A DNA stretch of 64,000 nt from Chitinophagaceae bacterium. GTDB lineage: Bacteria > Bacteroidota > Bacteroidia > Chitinophagales > Chitinophagaceae. The notes beneath the pieces were generated by a model. That model had not been told where the DNA came from. It did not search any database and worked only from the letters and a program-made list of their open reading frames with translations. Below are positions 9,422 to 18,331 of this stretch, in pieces (the stretch's first letter is position 1; each line of letters begins with the position of its first letter). Position numbers and translations under genes: made by a program. The stretch is taken from assembly GCA_016706055.1 (NCBI GenBank), contig JADJKL010000002.1, forward strand, positions 372,001 to 436,000. The letters run 5' to 3'.

Positions 9422-9446
9422 TGCCTTATTGGGCAAGGCTTTTTTG
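9422..9446 (+). terminator. Weak hairpin plus T-run after the small lipoprotein
   Basis: GCCTT (9423-9427) pairs with AAGGC (9435-9439) around a seven-base loop and is followed by TTTTTTG. The stem is only 5 bp. It overlaps the last codons of the convergent cyclase gene, so it could serve the plus-strand lipoprotein gene. Confidence 0.4.
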
Positions 9447-10643
9447 TTTTCTTTTCATAAAGAATCTCCGACGCTGTATCAATGCATCTCTGTTTTTTGA
9501 AAGAAAAACAGAATGTAATCCTATTTCCTGCAACTTACCTTTTAGTTGAAAAGCTCCCATTTGATTTGCATTTAGATATTTTGGTAATTCAACAATGTTT
9601 AAAACTGTATCTGATACCAATAATTCGGAAGCCAGCTCATGGCACTTCCCTAACATTCTTGCCGTTGTATTCAACACATCACCATGATAGGCAATTTCAG
9701 ATTTATATTTTCCAACTTCAGATACGACAACCGTTCCGCCATGTAATGCAGCTTTGAACTCTGGCACTCTTCCATATCTTTCCTCATAATATGTCTTGTA
9801 TCTTCTTATTTGTTTTTGTATGGCAAAAAAACAACGAATACAGACTGCAAATTTAATTCCTTTCTTAAGTGGCCATGTCACCACAGCCTCGTCGCCAACA
9901 TATTGATAAATTCTGCCAAAATAACGAGCAATAGGTTCGCTAATATCATAAAAATAATCTTGCAGAAAATGACTGTATTCCATCTCTCCCATCTCTTCTG
10001 CTATATCTGTAGAATTATTAAGGTCAACAAATAGAAACAAACGTTCTTCTTGTTTCACTTGGTGATATTTACCAAGCACAAGATTATAAATGGCATCTCG
10101 CCCCAACTTTCTATGTAATTCATCTAAGAAGTTTGAGAAAATAGAAATGGCAAGTGCTAATCCCAAAAATTCAAACACTTTTCTCGTAGCGAAAAAATCA
10201 TACAGACTATGCGGAAAAATAGTTTCGTACGTATTAATATTTAGCCACATCACAATTACCATGATGAAGAAAAACAATACCATAAACCAAACTACCAGCC
10301 TAAATGTTCTGTAGAAAAGGTAAAACCAAAAATGATTGCGGCGGTGACGACGGCGGAACTCTTGTGATTGAGTTTCAAAAAATGCAATAGCAAAACCAAT
10401 AGGTAAGCTTACAATCAAAGAAGTTGAAAAGCCAATCCAGTTGAAACCATGCCTTGCAAAAGAATAAAAAGCAAACAAGAAAATTGACAAATAAATTATG
10501 TAAACATTATTCTGCGAAATGACTTTCCAGGGTTGAAGCAGGTCAAACGAAACAGTTTCGGTTCTGTTTTGATACGAACCAACTGAAGTTCCAATATTAC
10601 TGGTAGTATTTTCTTTATCATCAGGCATGTTGAGCTTATTCAT
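9426..10643 (-). CDS. Membrane-anchored class III adenylate/guanylate cyclase
   Basis: A 405-residue protein with an N-terminal membrane domain and a C-terminal class III nucleotide cyclase domain (about residues 195-370). The membrane domain has four hydrophobic segments between about residues 45 and 165, with an Arg/His-rich RRRHRRNH cytoplasmic loop. Metal-binding aspartates are in LFVDLNNSTD and YVGDEAVVTW, and the transition-state Asn/Arg helix is in GDVLNTTARM. It would make cAMP or cGMP from the inner membrane face. Substrate specificity is not decidable by eye. The gene is divergent from the his operon leader, with about 90 bp between the two start codons. Confidence 0.88.
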   Translation of the reverse strand: MNKLNMPDDKENTTSNIGTSVGSYQNRTETVSFDLLQPWKVISQNNVYIIYLSIFLFAFYSFARHGFNWIGFSTSLIVSLPIGFAIAFFETQSQEFRRRHRRNHFWFYLFYRTFRLVVWFMVLFFFIMVIVMWLNINTYETIFPHSLYDFFATRKVFEFLGLALAISIFSNFLDELHRKLGRDAIYNLVLGKYHQVKQEERLFLFVDLNNSTDIAEEMGEMEYSHFLQDYFYDISEPIARYFGRIYQYVGDEAVVTWPLKKGIKFAVCIRCFFAIQKQIRRYKTYYEERYGRVPEFKAALHGGTVVVSEVGKYKSEIAYHGDVLNTTARMLGKCHELASELLVSDTVLNIVELPKYLNANQMGAFQLKGKLQEIGLHSVFLSKNRDALIQRRRFFMKRKQKSLAQ

Positions 10644-10714
10644 TAATTTAATGTCAAATCGATAAACGAAAATAAAAATTAAAAGTAAAACTCTCGATTA
10701 ATCTGAAAATCCCT

Positions 10715-10722
10715 TATTTTTG
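10715..10722 (+). promoter_or_regulatory. Candidate -7 box of the his operon promoter
   Basis: TATTTTTG matches the Bacteroidota -7 consensus TAnnTTTG exactly and lies 9 bp before the leader-peptide ATG. Transcription would then start within a few bases of that ATG, so the leader peptide mRNA may be nearly leaderless. No convincing TTG -33 element was found at the usual distance. Confidence 0.5.
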
Positions 10723-10731
10723 AAGCCAATC

Positions 10732-10788
10732 ATGAGAACATTTACACATAATCATCATCATTTCTTACTCTTCCAGAGTAGGCCATGA
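10732..10788 (+). CDS. his operon leader peptide, 18 aa
   Basis: The open frame ATG to TGA encodes MRTFTHNHHHFLLFQSRP. Four of five consecutive codons from 10747 to 10761 are histidine (H-N-H-H-H), all CAT, directly upstream of the histidine operon and its terminator hairpin. This is the expected design of an attenuator leader peptide: a ribosome waits on the His codons when charged His-tRNA is scarce. The final codons AGT AGG CC(A) (10777-10784) are also the proposed antiterminator strand, so a ribosome that completes translation would cover it. The peptide has no other expected function. Confidence 0.85.
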   Translation: MRTFTHNHHHFLLFQSRP

Positions 10789-10838
10789 GGATATTATGTA
10801 CTAAACATAGTCAAGGGCTTACTTAACGGTAAGCCCTT
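10777..10838 (+). promoter_or_regulatory. Histidine attenuator: antiterminator / terminator switch
   Basis: Two mutually exclusive pairings are visible. Antiterminator: AGTAGGCC (10777-10784, end of the leader ORF) pairs over eight bases with GGCTTACT (10816-10823), with one G-U pair. Terminator: AAGGGCTTAC (10813-10822) pairs with GTAAGCCCTT (10829-10838). Because 10816-10822 is used by both, a ribosome stalled at the His codons should favour the antiterminator, while a ribosome at the stop codon should block it. A small stem TATGT/ACATA (10795-10809) lies in the antiterminator loop. The mechanism is inferred from this geometry and from known his/trp attenuators. Confidence 0.8.
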
Positions 10839-10845
10839 TTATTTT
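10813..10845 (+). terminator. Attenuator terminator upstream of hisG
   Basis: A perfect 10-bp stem AAGGGCTTAC / GTAAGCCCTT with the loop TTAACG is followed by TTTTATTTT. It ends about 13 bp before the hisG ATG, so it would stop transcription before the first structural gene unless the antiterminator forms. Confidence 0.88.
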
Positions 10846-10857
10846 AAATAATACAAA

Positions 10858-11719
10858 ATGAATGAAACACTAAAAATTGCTGTTCAAAAATCTGGTCGCC
10901 TTTATGAAGGATCGATGAAACTGCTGAAAGAATGTGGCATTGAAGTAAGTAATGGCAATAATCAATTGAGAGTTATCGCAGCCAATTTTCCAGTAGAGAT
11001 TTTCTTTTTACGAGATGATGATATTCCAGAATATGTACAGGATGCTGTAGCCGATATTGGTTTTGTAGGAGAAAATGTAGTGAAAGAGAAAAACAAAGAA
11101 GTTGATATAATTGAAAAATTAGGTTTTGGGAAATGTCGTTTATCTATTGCCATTCCTAAAACAGGTGTCTTGCAATCTCTTAATGATTTAAATGGGAAAA
11201 AGATTGCTACCAGCTATCCTTTTTATTCTTTCCTCTTTTCTCAAAGAAAAAATATTCAAGCTTCTATTCATGAAATAAGCGGCTCGGTAGAAATAGCGCC
11301 AAGAATTGGTTTAGCTGATGCCATATGTGATCTTGTAAGCTCTGGCAGCACACTTTTCACCAATGAATTAAAGGAAATTGAGACGATTCTTTTTTCAGAA
11401 TCTATACTAATCAGTAATAAAACACTCACTGCCGAAAAGAAAATCATTCTTGAAAGTTTGCGATTCAGATTAAGTGCTGTTAAGAAAGCAAAGAATAATA
11501 AATATGTCTTGCTGAATGCTCCTAATAACAAACTTGATACCATTTTCGGATTGCTACCCGGCATGAAAAAGCCCAACAATTCTGCCATTAGCGGAAGAAG
11601 GCTGGAGTTCTGTTCATTCTGTAATAAGCGAAAACGATTTCTGGAATGTGATTGAAAAATTAAAAACCAATGGAGCTGAAGGAATTTTAGTAATTCCAAT
11701 TGAAAAAATGATAGTATGA
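10858..11719 (+). CDS. hisG: ATP phosphoribosyltransferase (long form), frameshifted
   Basis: First enzyme of histidine synthesis: ATP plus PRPP gives phosphoribosyl-ATP. The N-terminal catalytic domain is clear ([10 protein letters not shown] start, [22 protein letters not shown]). The direct frame runs off into an unrelated Cys/Arg-rich tail ending at 11655. One frame over, from the A5 run at 11566-11570, it reads [17 protein letters not shown] and ends IPIEKMIV with a stop at 11717-11719. This is the C-terminal regulatory domain of long-form HisG, so one A is in excess. Corrected length is 286 aa, normal for the long form, which is feedback-inhibited by histidine. The stop overlaps the hisD ATG (ATGA). 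Confidence 0.92.
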
Positions 11720-12995
11720 TGAAGCGATATAATTATCCTGCTAAAAAGAATGGGCTGAAATCGTAAAGCGACCTTCTGCTGATTATTCTTCACTTGAAAA
11801 AAAAGTTAAGAAGATAATGCTGAATGTAAAAGAGAAAGGTGATAAAGCAGTTTTCAAATATTGTAAAGCCTTTGATGGTGTAAAAATGAAAAGACTTGCG
11901 GTCAGTCAAAAGGAAATTGACAAAGCGATTGAATCTGTTCCTTCGGAATTACAAACTGCTATTTTACAAGCAAAGAAAAACATCGAGCTATTCCATAATT
12001 CACAGAAAGAAGAAGTTAGGAAGATAGAAACAATGCCTGGCGTTACTTGTTGGCGGCAATCAAAAGGAATAGAAAAAATTGGCTTATATATTCCCGGTGG
12101 CACTGCCCCACTCTTTTCCACAGTTTTAATGTTAGGGATTCCGGCACAAATAGCAGGGTGCAAAGAAATTATTCTGTGTACTCCGCCAGATAAAAAAGGG
12201 AAGATCAATCCTGCAATACTATTTGCTGCAGAACTATGTGGTATAAGCAAAATTTATAAAGTTGGTGGTGTACAGGCCATTGCTACAATGACCTTTGGAA
12301 CAGAAACTATTCAAAAGGTTTTTAAAATTTTCGGGCCTGGGAATCAATATGTAACAATGGCTAAGCAAATGGCACAACAGTATAGTGTTGCCATTGATAT
12401 GCCAGCAGGTCCATCAGAAGTATTGGTGATAGCAGATGAATCGGCAAATGCGGAGTTTGTCGCTTCCGATCTTTTATCACAAGCTGAACATGGAATTGAT
12501 TCGCAAGCCATCTTAATTACAACTGATGAAAAATTAGGTAAACAAGTTGTTGATGCGATTTTAAACCAAATCGAATTGTTACCAAGAAAAGCTATTGCAG
12601 AAAAAGCATTGAAGAACAGTAAACTTATTGTTGTAAAGAATATTTCAGAAGCAATTGAATTGTCCGATTTATATGCTCCTGAACATTTAATTATTGCCTG
12701 CAAAAATGCAAATGAAGTTGCACAACAAATTTCAACCGCAGGGTCAGTTTTTATTGGCAACCATTCTCCAGAAAGTGCAGGAGATTATGCCAGTGGAACG
12801 AACCACACTTTACCGACTAATGGATATGCGTCTATGTACAGTGGAGTCTCATTAGATAGCTTTGTAAAGAAAATTACTTATCAGGAATTAACAAAAGAAG
12901 GATTGGGAAATATTGGCCAAACAGTAATGACAATGGCAGCAGCCGAAGGGCTTGATGCCCATAAAAATGCAATAGCAATCAGATTAAAAAAGTAA
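11716..12995 (+). CDS. hisD: Histidinol dehydrogenase, frameshifted near the start
   Basis: A zinc- and NAD-dependent enzyme that oxidises L-histidinol to histidine, the last two steps of the pathway. Its start overlaps the hisG stop (ATGA). The first codons read [10 protein letters not shown], then the frame hits TAA at about 11764. With one more A in the A5 run at 11743-11747 it continues [18 protein letters not shown] into the long open frame starting internally at 11817. Conserved elements are [66 protein letters not shown] and [17 protein letters not shown]. Corrected length is 426 aa, normal. It is second in the operon, and hisC follows after one base. Confidence 0.93.
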
Positions 12996-12996
12996 A

Positions 12997-14048
12997 ATGA
13001 AGTTTAATTTAGACAATCTCGTAAGAGAAAATATTAAAAAGATGACGGCCTATTCATCTGCAAGACATGAATACAAAGGCGAAGCCAGCATCTTTTTGGA
13101 TGCCAATGAAAATTCATTTGGTTCACCGCTCTCTGTTAATTACAATCGTTATCCTGATCCATTGCAATGGGAACTAAAAAATAAATTGAGTAGCATAAAA
13201 GGTGTTCCATCCGAAAATATCTTTCTCGGAAATGGAAGTGATGAGGCAATTGATTTGCTATTTCGGATTTTCTGTTCACCGGGAAAAGATAATGTTATCA
13301 TCTTCCCTCCTACGTATGGCATGTATGAAGTTTGTGCAGAAACTAATGATGTGCTGGTTAAGAAAGTTCCGCTTTTGGAAAATTTTCAGCTCAATTTGGA
13401 AGCCATTGAAGAAGCCATTGACGCAAACACAAAACTAATTTTTGTTTGTTCACCCAATAATCCAACAGGCAACAGCATCGACAGAACTGATATTGAAGTA
13501 TTGTTGAATAATTTTGATGGTCTGGTTGTGATAGATGAAGCCTATATCAATTTTGCAAAGCAAAAAACCTTTATTCCGGAATTAACAGAGTATCCAAATC
13601 TTGTCATTCTGCAAACTTTGTCCAAAGCTTGGGGTCTTGCAGGATTAAGACTGGGCATGGCTTTCGCTGGTCAGCCAATCATAAACTATTTTAACAAAGT
13701 AAAATATCCTTATAATATAAATACTGCAACGCAGCAATTGGCGATTGAGGCATTAGGAAATATTTTAAGTATAAATAACTGGACTAAGACGACAGCTGAA
13801 CAAAAAGATTGGCTATCAGAAGAAATTGGAAAACTAAAATTCACTCAATTCGTTTATCCGTCGGACGCAAACTTTATTTTGGTAAAAATGGATAAAGCAA
13901 AAAAGTATACGAATACCTCATAACAAAAGGAATTATCGTCCGTGACCGTTCTAAAGTGATTCTCTGTGATGATTGTTTACGCATCACTATCGGGACTCCT
14001 GAAGAAAATAAAAAAATAGTTTTAGCACTAAATGATTACTCAAAATGA
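12997..14048 (+). CDS. hisC: Histidinol-phosphate aminotransferase, frameshifted near the end
   Basis: A PLP-dependent class I/II aminotransferase converting imidazole-acetol phosphate to histidinol phosphate. Visible motifs are [42 protein letters not shown] and the PLP-lysine region [16 protein letters not shown]. The direct frame ends at 13923 (KKYTNTS). Adding one A to the A6 run at 13899-13904 gives [16 protein letters not shown], then [15 protein letters not shown] and a stop at 14046-14048 overlapping the hisB ATG. Corrected length is 350 aa, the family norm, and the restored tail contains the substrate-binding RITIG arginine. The frame break is therefore late and probably artefactual. 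Confidence 0.93.
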
Positions 14049-15183
14049 AAAAAGTATTATTTATAGACCGTGACGGCACTTTGATAAAAGAAGTTCCTCC
14101 AACATATCAGATTGATTCTTTTGAAAAATTAGAGTTCTATCCAGATATGTTTACTTGGATGAGCCGGATAGCCAAGGAGTTAGATTTTGAATTGGTAATG
14201 GTTAGCAACCAAGATGGTTTGGGTACAGCTTCATTTCCTGAAGAAACATTTACACCAGTGCAAAATTTTATTATAAAAGCCTTAATCAATGAAGGAATAG
14301 TTTTTTCAAAAATCCTGATTGATAAATCAGTACCCGAAGAGAATTCTCCCAACAGAAAACCAGCCACTGGTATGTTAACCAGTTATCTGGGAAATGCTGA
14401 ATATGATATTGCAAACTCCTTTGTAATTGGCGATAGGGTTACAGATATACAACTGGCAAAAATATGGGTTGCAAAGCAATCTGGTTGAACAATGATCCTA
14501 CACTTGGAGCCAATGAAATCAATAGTGGCGAATTAAACTTTGAAGAAACAATTACTCTTGAAACAAATAATTGGAAATCCGTTTATGAATTTCTCCGGCT
14601 TGGGCAAAGAATTATTCAACATGAAAGAAATACAAATGAAACAAAGATTCAACTTTTAATTAATCTTGATGGGAAGGGCAATGGTATGATTGATACAGGC
14701 TTGAATTTCTTCAACCATATGCTTGACCAGTTGAGCCGCCATAGCGGCATTGACATGATGCTAAAAGTGCAGGGAGATTTACAAATTGATGAACACCACA
14801 CAATAGAAGATACTGCTATTGCATTAGGAGAAGCTTTTGCAAAAGCATTGGGTGATAAAAGAGGTTTAGAAAGATACGGCTTTACACTTCCCATGGATGA
14901 TTGTTTGGCACAAGTTGCGATTGACTTTGGAGGAAGAAGCTGGTTGGTTTGGGATGCAACATTTAAAAGAGAAAAAATTGGTGATGTTCCAACAGAAATG
15001 TTTTATCATTTCTTCAAATCATTTTCTGATGCTGCAAAATGTAATCTAAATATAAAAGTGGAAGGAGAAAATGAACATCATAAAATCGAATCAATATTTA
15101 AAGCCTGGGCAAAGGCAATGAAAATGGCTGTGAAAAGAGATGTAAATAATATGCAATTGCCAAGCACAAAAGGAACTCTCTGA
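14045..15183 (+). CDS. hisB: Bifunctional histidinol-phosphatase / IGP dehydratase, frameshifted at the domain junction
   Basis: Two-domain HisB. The N-terminal HAD phosphatase ([11 protein letters not shown] nucleophile motif, [20 protein letters not shown]) removes phosphate from histidinol phosphate. The C-terminal dehydratase ([46 protein letters not shown] metal-binding histidines) acts on imidazole glycerol phosphate. The frame breaks at the A5 run 14458-14462, just before the end of the phosphatase domain. With a sixth A it reads [14 protein letters not shown] and joins the second open frame (14464-15183). Corrected length is 379 aa. If the break were real, two separate proteins might be made, but the phosphatase would lack its last strands. 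Confidence 0.93.
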
Positions 15184-15776
15184 TGAAAGTCGTAATTATA
15201 AAATATAATGCTGGTAATATCCAATCCGTTTTATTTGCTTTAGAAAGAATAGGAATGCAGGCAATTGTAACTGACAATACAGAAGAAATAAGAACAGCCG
15301 ATAAAATAATTTTCCCCGGAGTTGGAGAAGCAAGTACGGCTATGAATTACCTGAGAGAAAGAAAACTTGATGAGCTTATTGTTTCATTAAAACAACCTGT
15401 ACTTGGTATTTGCCTAGGCATGCAATTGCTTTGCAGCCACTCCGAAGAAGGTGATACAACCTGTTTAAATGTATTTGAAAAAGTAAGCGTAAAGAAATTT
15501 ATTTCAGGAAACAATGAATTCAAAATTCCACAAATCGGATGGAACACAATTTCAAGCCTCCACTCGAAATTATTTAACAAGGTTGCCGAGCAAAGTTACT
15601 GCTACTTTGTGCATGGTTATTACGCAGAAGAAAATAATCTTACAATTGCAAAAACAGATTACATACAACCATATAGTTCTGCATTATCCTTTGAAAATTT
15701 CTATGGCGTTCAATTTCACCCAGAGAAAAGTGCAATAGTTGGCGAACAGATTTTAAAAAATTTTTTAGACTTATAA
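15183..15776 (+). CDS. hisH: Imidazole glycerol phosphate synthase, glutaminase subunit
   Basis: A class I glutamine amidotransferase (197 aa) that supplies ammonia to HisF. The catalytic cysteine is C77 in GICLGMQL, and His/Glu are in FHPEKSAI near residue 180. The oxyanion loop region PGVGEAS is present. The start codon overlaps the hisB stop by one or two bases (TGATG), and hisA begins two bases after its stop, so translation is probably coupled. The frame is intact. Confidence 0.95.
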   Translation: MKVVIIKYNAGNIQSVLFALERIGMQAIVTDNTEEIRTADKIIFPGVGEASTAMNYLRERKLDELIVSLKQPVLGICLGMQLLCSHSEEGDTTCLNVFEKVSVKKFISGNNEFKIPQIGWNTISSLHSKLFNKVAEQSYCYFVHGYYAEENNLTIAKTDYIQPYSSALSFENFYGVQFHPEKSAIVGEQILKNFLDL

Positions 15777-15777
15777 A

Positions 15778-16494
15778 ATGACGATCATACCAGCTATAGA
15801 TATAATTGATGCAAAGTGTGTACGACTTACCAAAGGAGATTACAGCCAGAAAACAATTTATAATGAAGATCCTTTAGAAGTAGCTTTGCAGTTTGAAGAT
15901 GCGGGGCTACAACGTTTACATCTTGTTGATCTTGACGGAGCCAAAGCAGGCGACGTAAAAAACTGGAAAGTGCTGGAGAAAATTGCTGGAAAAACAAAAT
16001 TGACCATTGACTTCAGTGGTGGAATCAGCACACAAAAAAATCTTGATATTACTTTAAATTCCGGGGCAGCTTTTGCCTCAATCGGAAGCATTGCAGTTAA
16101 AGATGAATTCACCTTTACAGGCTGGCTGCTTGCATATGGTACAGACAGATTTATAATCGGAGCAGATGTAAAAGATGAGCAGATTCTTATTAAAGGCTGG
16201 ACAGAATCAACAACACTAACTGTGTTTGATTTAATAGACAAATACAAACTAAAAGGTGTAAAGCAATTCTTCTGTACAGATGTATCGAAAGACGGTTTAC
16301 TTGCAGGACCATCTGTTGATTTATATAAGAAAATAATCAATGAGCATCCTTCCATTGATCTGATTGCAAGTGGCGGTGTTTCATCTATAAAAGATTTGGA
16401 AGAACTGAGAGAAGTTGGTTGTAGCGGAGCGATAATTGGTAAAGCTATTTATGAAAATAAAATTTTGTTAACTGATTTAAAGAAATTTTTATAA
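15778..16494 (+). CDS. hisA: ProFAR isomerase (phosphoribosylformimino-AICAR-P isomerase)
   Basis: A (beta/alpha)8 barrel isomerase, 238 aa. The first catalytic aspartate is in IIPAIDIIDAKCVRLTKGD and the second in CTDVSKDGLLAGPS. The phosphate-binding loops are DFSGGISTQ and ASGGVSS. It opens the ring of ProFAR to give the ketose substrate of HisF/HisH. Spacing to hisH is one base and to hisF three bases. The frame is intact and length is normal. Confidence 0.95.
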   Translation: MTIIPAIDIIDAKCVRLTKGDYSQKTIYNEDPLEVALQFEDAGLQRLHLVDLDGAKAGDVKNWKVLEKIAGKTKLTIDFSGGISTQKNLDITLNSGAAFASIGSIAVKDEFTFTGWLLAYGTDRFIIGADVKDEQILIKGWTESTTLTVFDLIDKYKLKGVKQFFCTDVSKDGLLAGPSVDLYKKIINEHPSIDLIASGGVSSIKDLEELREVGCSGAIIGKAIYENKILLTDLKKFL

Positions 16495-16497
16495 GCA

Positions 16498-17223
16498 ATG
16501 TTGACCAAACGCATTATACCATGCCTCGACATTAAAGACGGAAGAACCGTAAAAGGAACAAACTTTGTTCAGCTACGAGATGCAGGCGATCCGATTGAAT
16601 TAGCTATGCGATATTGTGAAGAAGGTGCTGACGAATTAGTCTTCCTGGACATTACAGCTACTACTGAAAAAAGAAAAACACTGGCAACCCTTGTAAGAGA
16701 AATTGCCACTCATATTAATATTCCATTTACAGTTGGCGGTGGTATCAATACCATCGAAGATGTAAGCCTTTTATTAGAAAATGGTGCGGATAAAATATCT
16801 GTGAATACTTCGGCTGTAAATAACCCCGAACTGATAAATCAACTTGCTGCCAATTTTGGAAGCCAATGTATTGTTGTTGCTATAGATACAAAAATAATTG
16901 ACGGCAACTGGACTGTTGTAACACATGGTGGTCGAAATCCAACATTGCATAAAGCCATTAGTTGGGCCAAAGAAATAACAGACAGAGGTGCCGGAGAAAT
17001 CCTGTTAACATCAATGGAGAATGATGGAACAAAAGCTGGATTTGCAATTGATATTACAAGAGAAATTTCAACGGCTGTTTCTATTCCGGTAATTGCATCT
17101 GGCGGTGCAGGATCAATGAATCATTTTAAAGATGTATTTGAAATAGCAAATGCCGATGCTGCATTGGCAGCAAGTATCTTTCATTTCAGAGAAATTTCAA
17201 TTCAAGAATTAAAAAATATTTAG
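16498..17223 (+). CDS. hisF: Imidazole glycerol phosphate synthase, cyclase subunit
   Basis: A 241-residue (beta/alpha)8 barrel homologous to HisA. Catalytic aspartates are in [15 protein letters not shown] and [14 protein letters not shown], and phosphate loops are VGGGINT and ASGGAGS. With HisH it makes imidazole glycerol phosphate and AICAR. The sequence is intact, with close spacing to its neighbours. Confidence 0.96.
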   Translation: MLTKRIIPCLDIKDGRTVKGTNFVQLRDAGDPIELAMRYCEEGADELVFLDITATTEKRKTLATLVREIATHINIPFTVGGGINTIEDVSLLLENGADKISVNTSAVNNPELINQLAANFGSQCIVVAIDTKIIDGNWTVVTHGGRNPTLHKAISWAKEITDRGAGEILLTSMENDGTKAGFAIDITREISTAVSIPVIASGGAGSMNHFKDVFEIANADAALAASIFHFREISIQELKNI

Positions 17224-17248
17224 TCAAAAATTTAATACCAGTAAGATT

Positions 17249-17838
17249 ATGAACCCAGCATTTGCAAAATATGCAGACGGACTTTGCCCGTAATAATTCA
17301 GGATTTTTTTACAAATAAAGTACTGATGCTCGGCTTCATGAACGAGGCTGCTTTTCATCAAACCCAAAAAGATGGCAAGGTTACTTTTTTTAGCCGTAGC
17401 AAACAAAGACTGTGGACCAAAGGCGAAACTTCAGGCAACTTTTTATTAGTTAAGGAAATGCTGATTGATTGTGACAATGATACTTTATTAATCAAGGCTG
17501 AAGCAACTGGCCCTGTTTGTCATTCAGGAGCAGATACTTGTTTCAATGAAACGAATAACTCATTTTCATTAATAAAACTTGAAAATATTATAGCCGACCG
17601 AAAAAATAATCCAAATGAAATATCATATACCTCTTCATTATTTAGCAAAGGCATAAATAAGATTGCTCAGAAAGTAGGTGAAGAAGCTGTGGAGCTGGTG
17701 ATTGAAAGCAAAGATGATGACAAAGAAAAATTTTTAAACGAGGCGGCTGATTTACTTTTTCATTATCTCGTTTTATTACAAGCAAAAAATTATTCGTTAA
17801 AAGATGTAGAAGCAATACTTTCAGAAAGGCACAAATAA
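17249..17838 (+). CDS. hisI: Bifunctional PR-AMP cyclohydrolase / PR-ATP pyrophosphatase, frameshifted near the start
   Basis: A HisIE fusion. The N-terminal HisI part (MLGFMNEAAFHQT, FFSRSKQRLWTKGETSGN, DCDNDTLLI, CHSGADTCF with zinc cysteines) opens the ring of PR-AMP. The C-terminal HisE part (KVGEEAVELVIE, NEAADLLFHYLVLL) hydrolyses PR-ATP. The ATG at 17249 starts MNPAFAKYADGL, then the frame hits TAA at 17291. One extra T in the TTT run at 17283-17285 restores LPVIIQDFFTN and the long frame. Corrected length is 196 aa, as usual for HisIE. It is the last gene of the operon, followed by a terminator hairpin. Confidence 0.92.
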
Positions 17839-17841
17839 AAA

Positions 17842-17868
17842 AAGGCAAGTGATAATTACTTGCCTTTT
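17842..17868. terminator. Bidirectional terminator between the his operon and tmRNA
   Basis: AAGGCAAGT (17842-17850) pairs with ACTTGCCTT (17858-17866) around GATAATT. A-run and T-run flanks on both sides let it serve the his operon on the plus strand and the tmRNA gene on the minus strand. Confidence 0.85.
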
Positions 17869-17869
17869 G

Positions 17870-18237
17870 TGGAGGTGAGGGGAATCGAACCCCTGTCCAA
17901 ACATATTCCTCAAAAGCTTTCTACATGTTTATTCTATTTTGTTATGTCGGGAACCAACTGGAAAAAGACAACCGATTAATTCCTTAGCTGAATAGTCTTG
18001 AGCAACCAGCACAGCCTATGATTGCAGCAACCTGTTTTGTTTTTGAGTCGGCGGCGAGGCATGGTAACAGATCAACCTGCCCGGCGGCCCATATGACTAC
18101 TTAATCACTGATTAGGCAGCCATGGCATACTGTGTATTGCCATTTATAGTTTTCGTATTCAGATTAAACTGCTAATTACGCAACGCAGTACATGCTTACA
18201 CTTCCAAAGATCTACGCTGTCAAAACCCGGCACCCCC
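17870..18237 (-). ncRNA. ssrA: Transfer-messenger RNA (tmRNA)
   Basis: Rescues stalled ribosomes and tags incomplete proteins for degradation. Read on the minus strand, the 5' end GGGGGTGCCGGG followed by TTTTGACAGCGTAGATC is the conserved tmRNA start. The 3' end has a T-arm with GGTTCGATTCCCC and CACCTCCA. The seven-base acceptor stem GGGGGTG/CACCTCC closes, with a discriminator A and CCA not encoded. The tag reading frame is GGC AAT ACA CAG TAT GCC ATG GCT GCC TAA, giving GNTQYAMAA, close to known Bacteroidota tags ending in AMAA. The resume codon GGC is inferred from tag length. One-piece gene of about 368 nt. Confidence 0.95.
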
Positions 18238-18258
18238 GATTTGTTGTACAACAACTTG

Positions 18259-18266
18259 CAAATCTA
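18259..18266 (-). promoter_or_regulatory. Candidate -7 box for tmRNA
   Basis: On the minus strand TAGATTTG matches TAnnTTTG and lies 21 bases upstream of the mature tmRNA 5' end. Between it and the RNA is a perfect 14-base palindrome TTGTTGTACAACAA (18241-18254), inside the expected precursor leader. Confidence 0.5.
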
Positions 18267-18331
18267 CAAAATTTCACACTCTTATAATATTTCATTTATT
18301 TAAAAAGCAAAGAATCAAGTAGTTTTATTGC

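Noticed and set aside
14464..15183. Separate monofunctional hisB dehydratase gene
   Set aside because: The apparent start [11 protein letters not shown] is the end of the HAD phosphatase domain; one base in an A-run restores the usual bifunctional protein.
11566..17291. Programmed ribosomal frameshifting in the his genes
   Set aside because: There is no slippery heptamer with a downstream structure shared by the sites, the direction of the shifts is mixed, and similar breaks occur in unrelated genes of the window.
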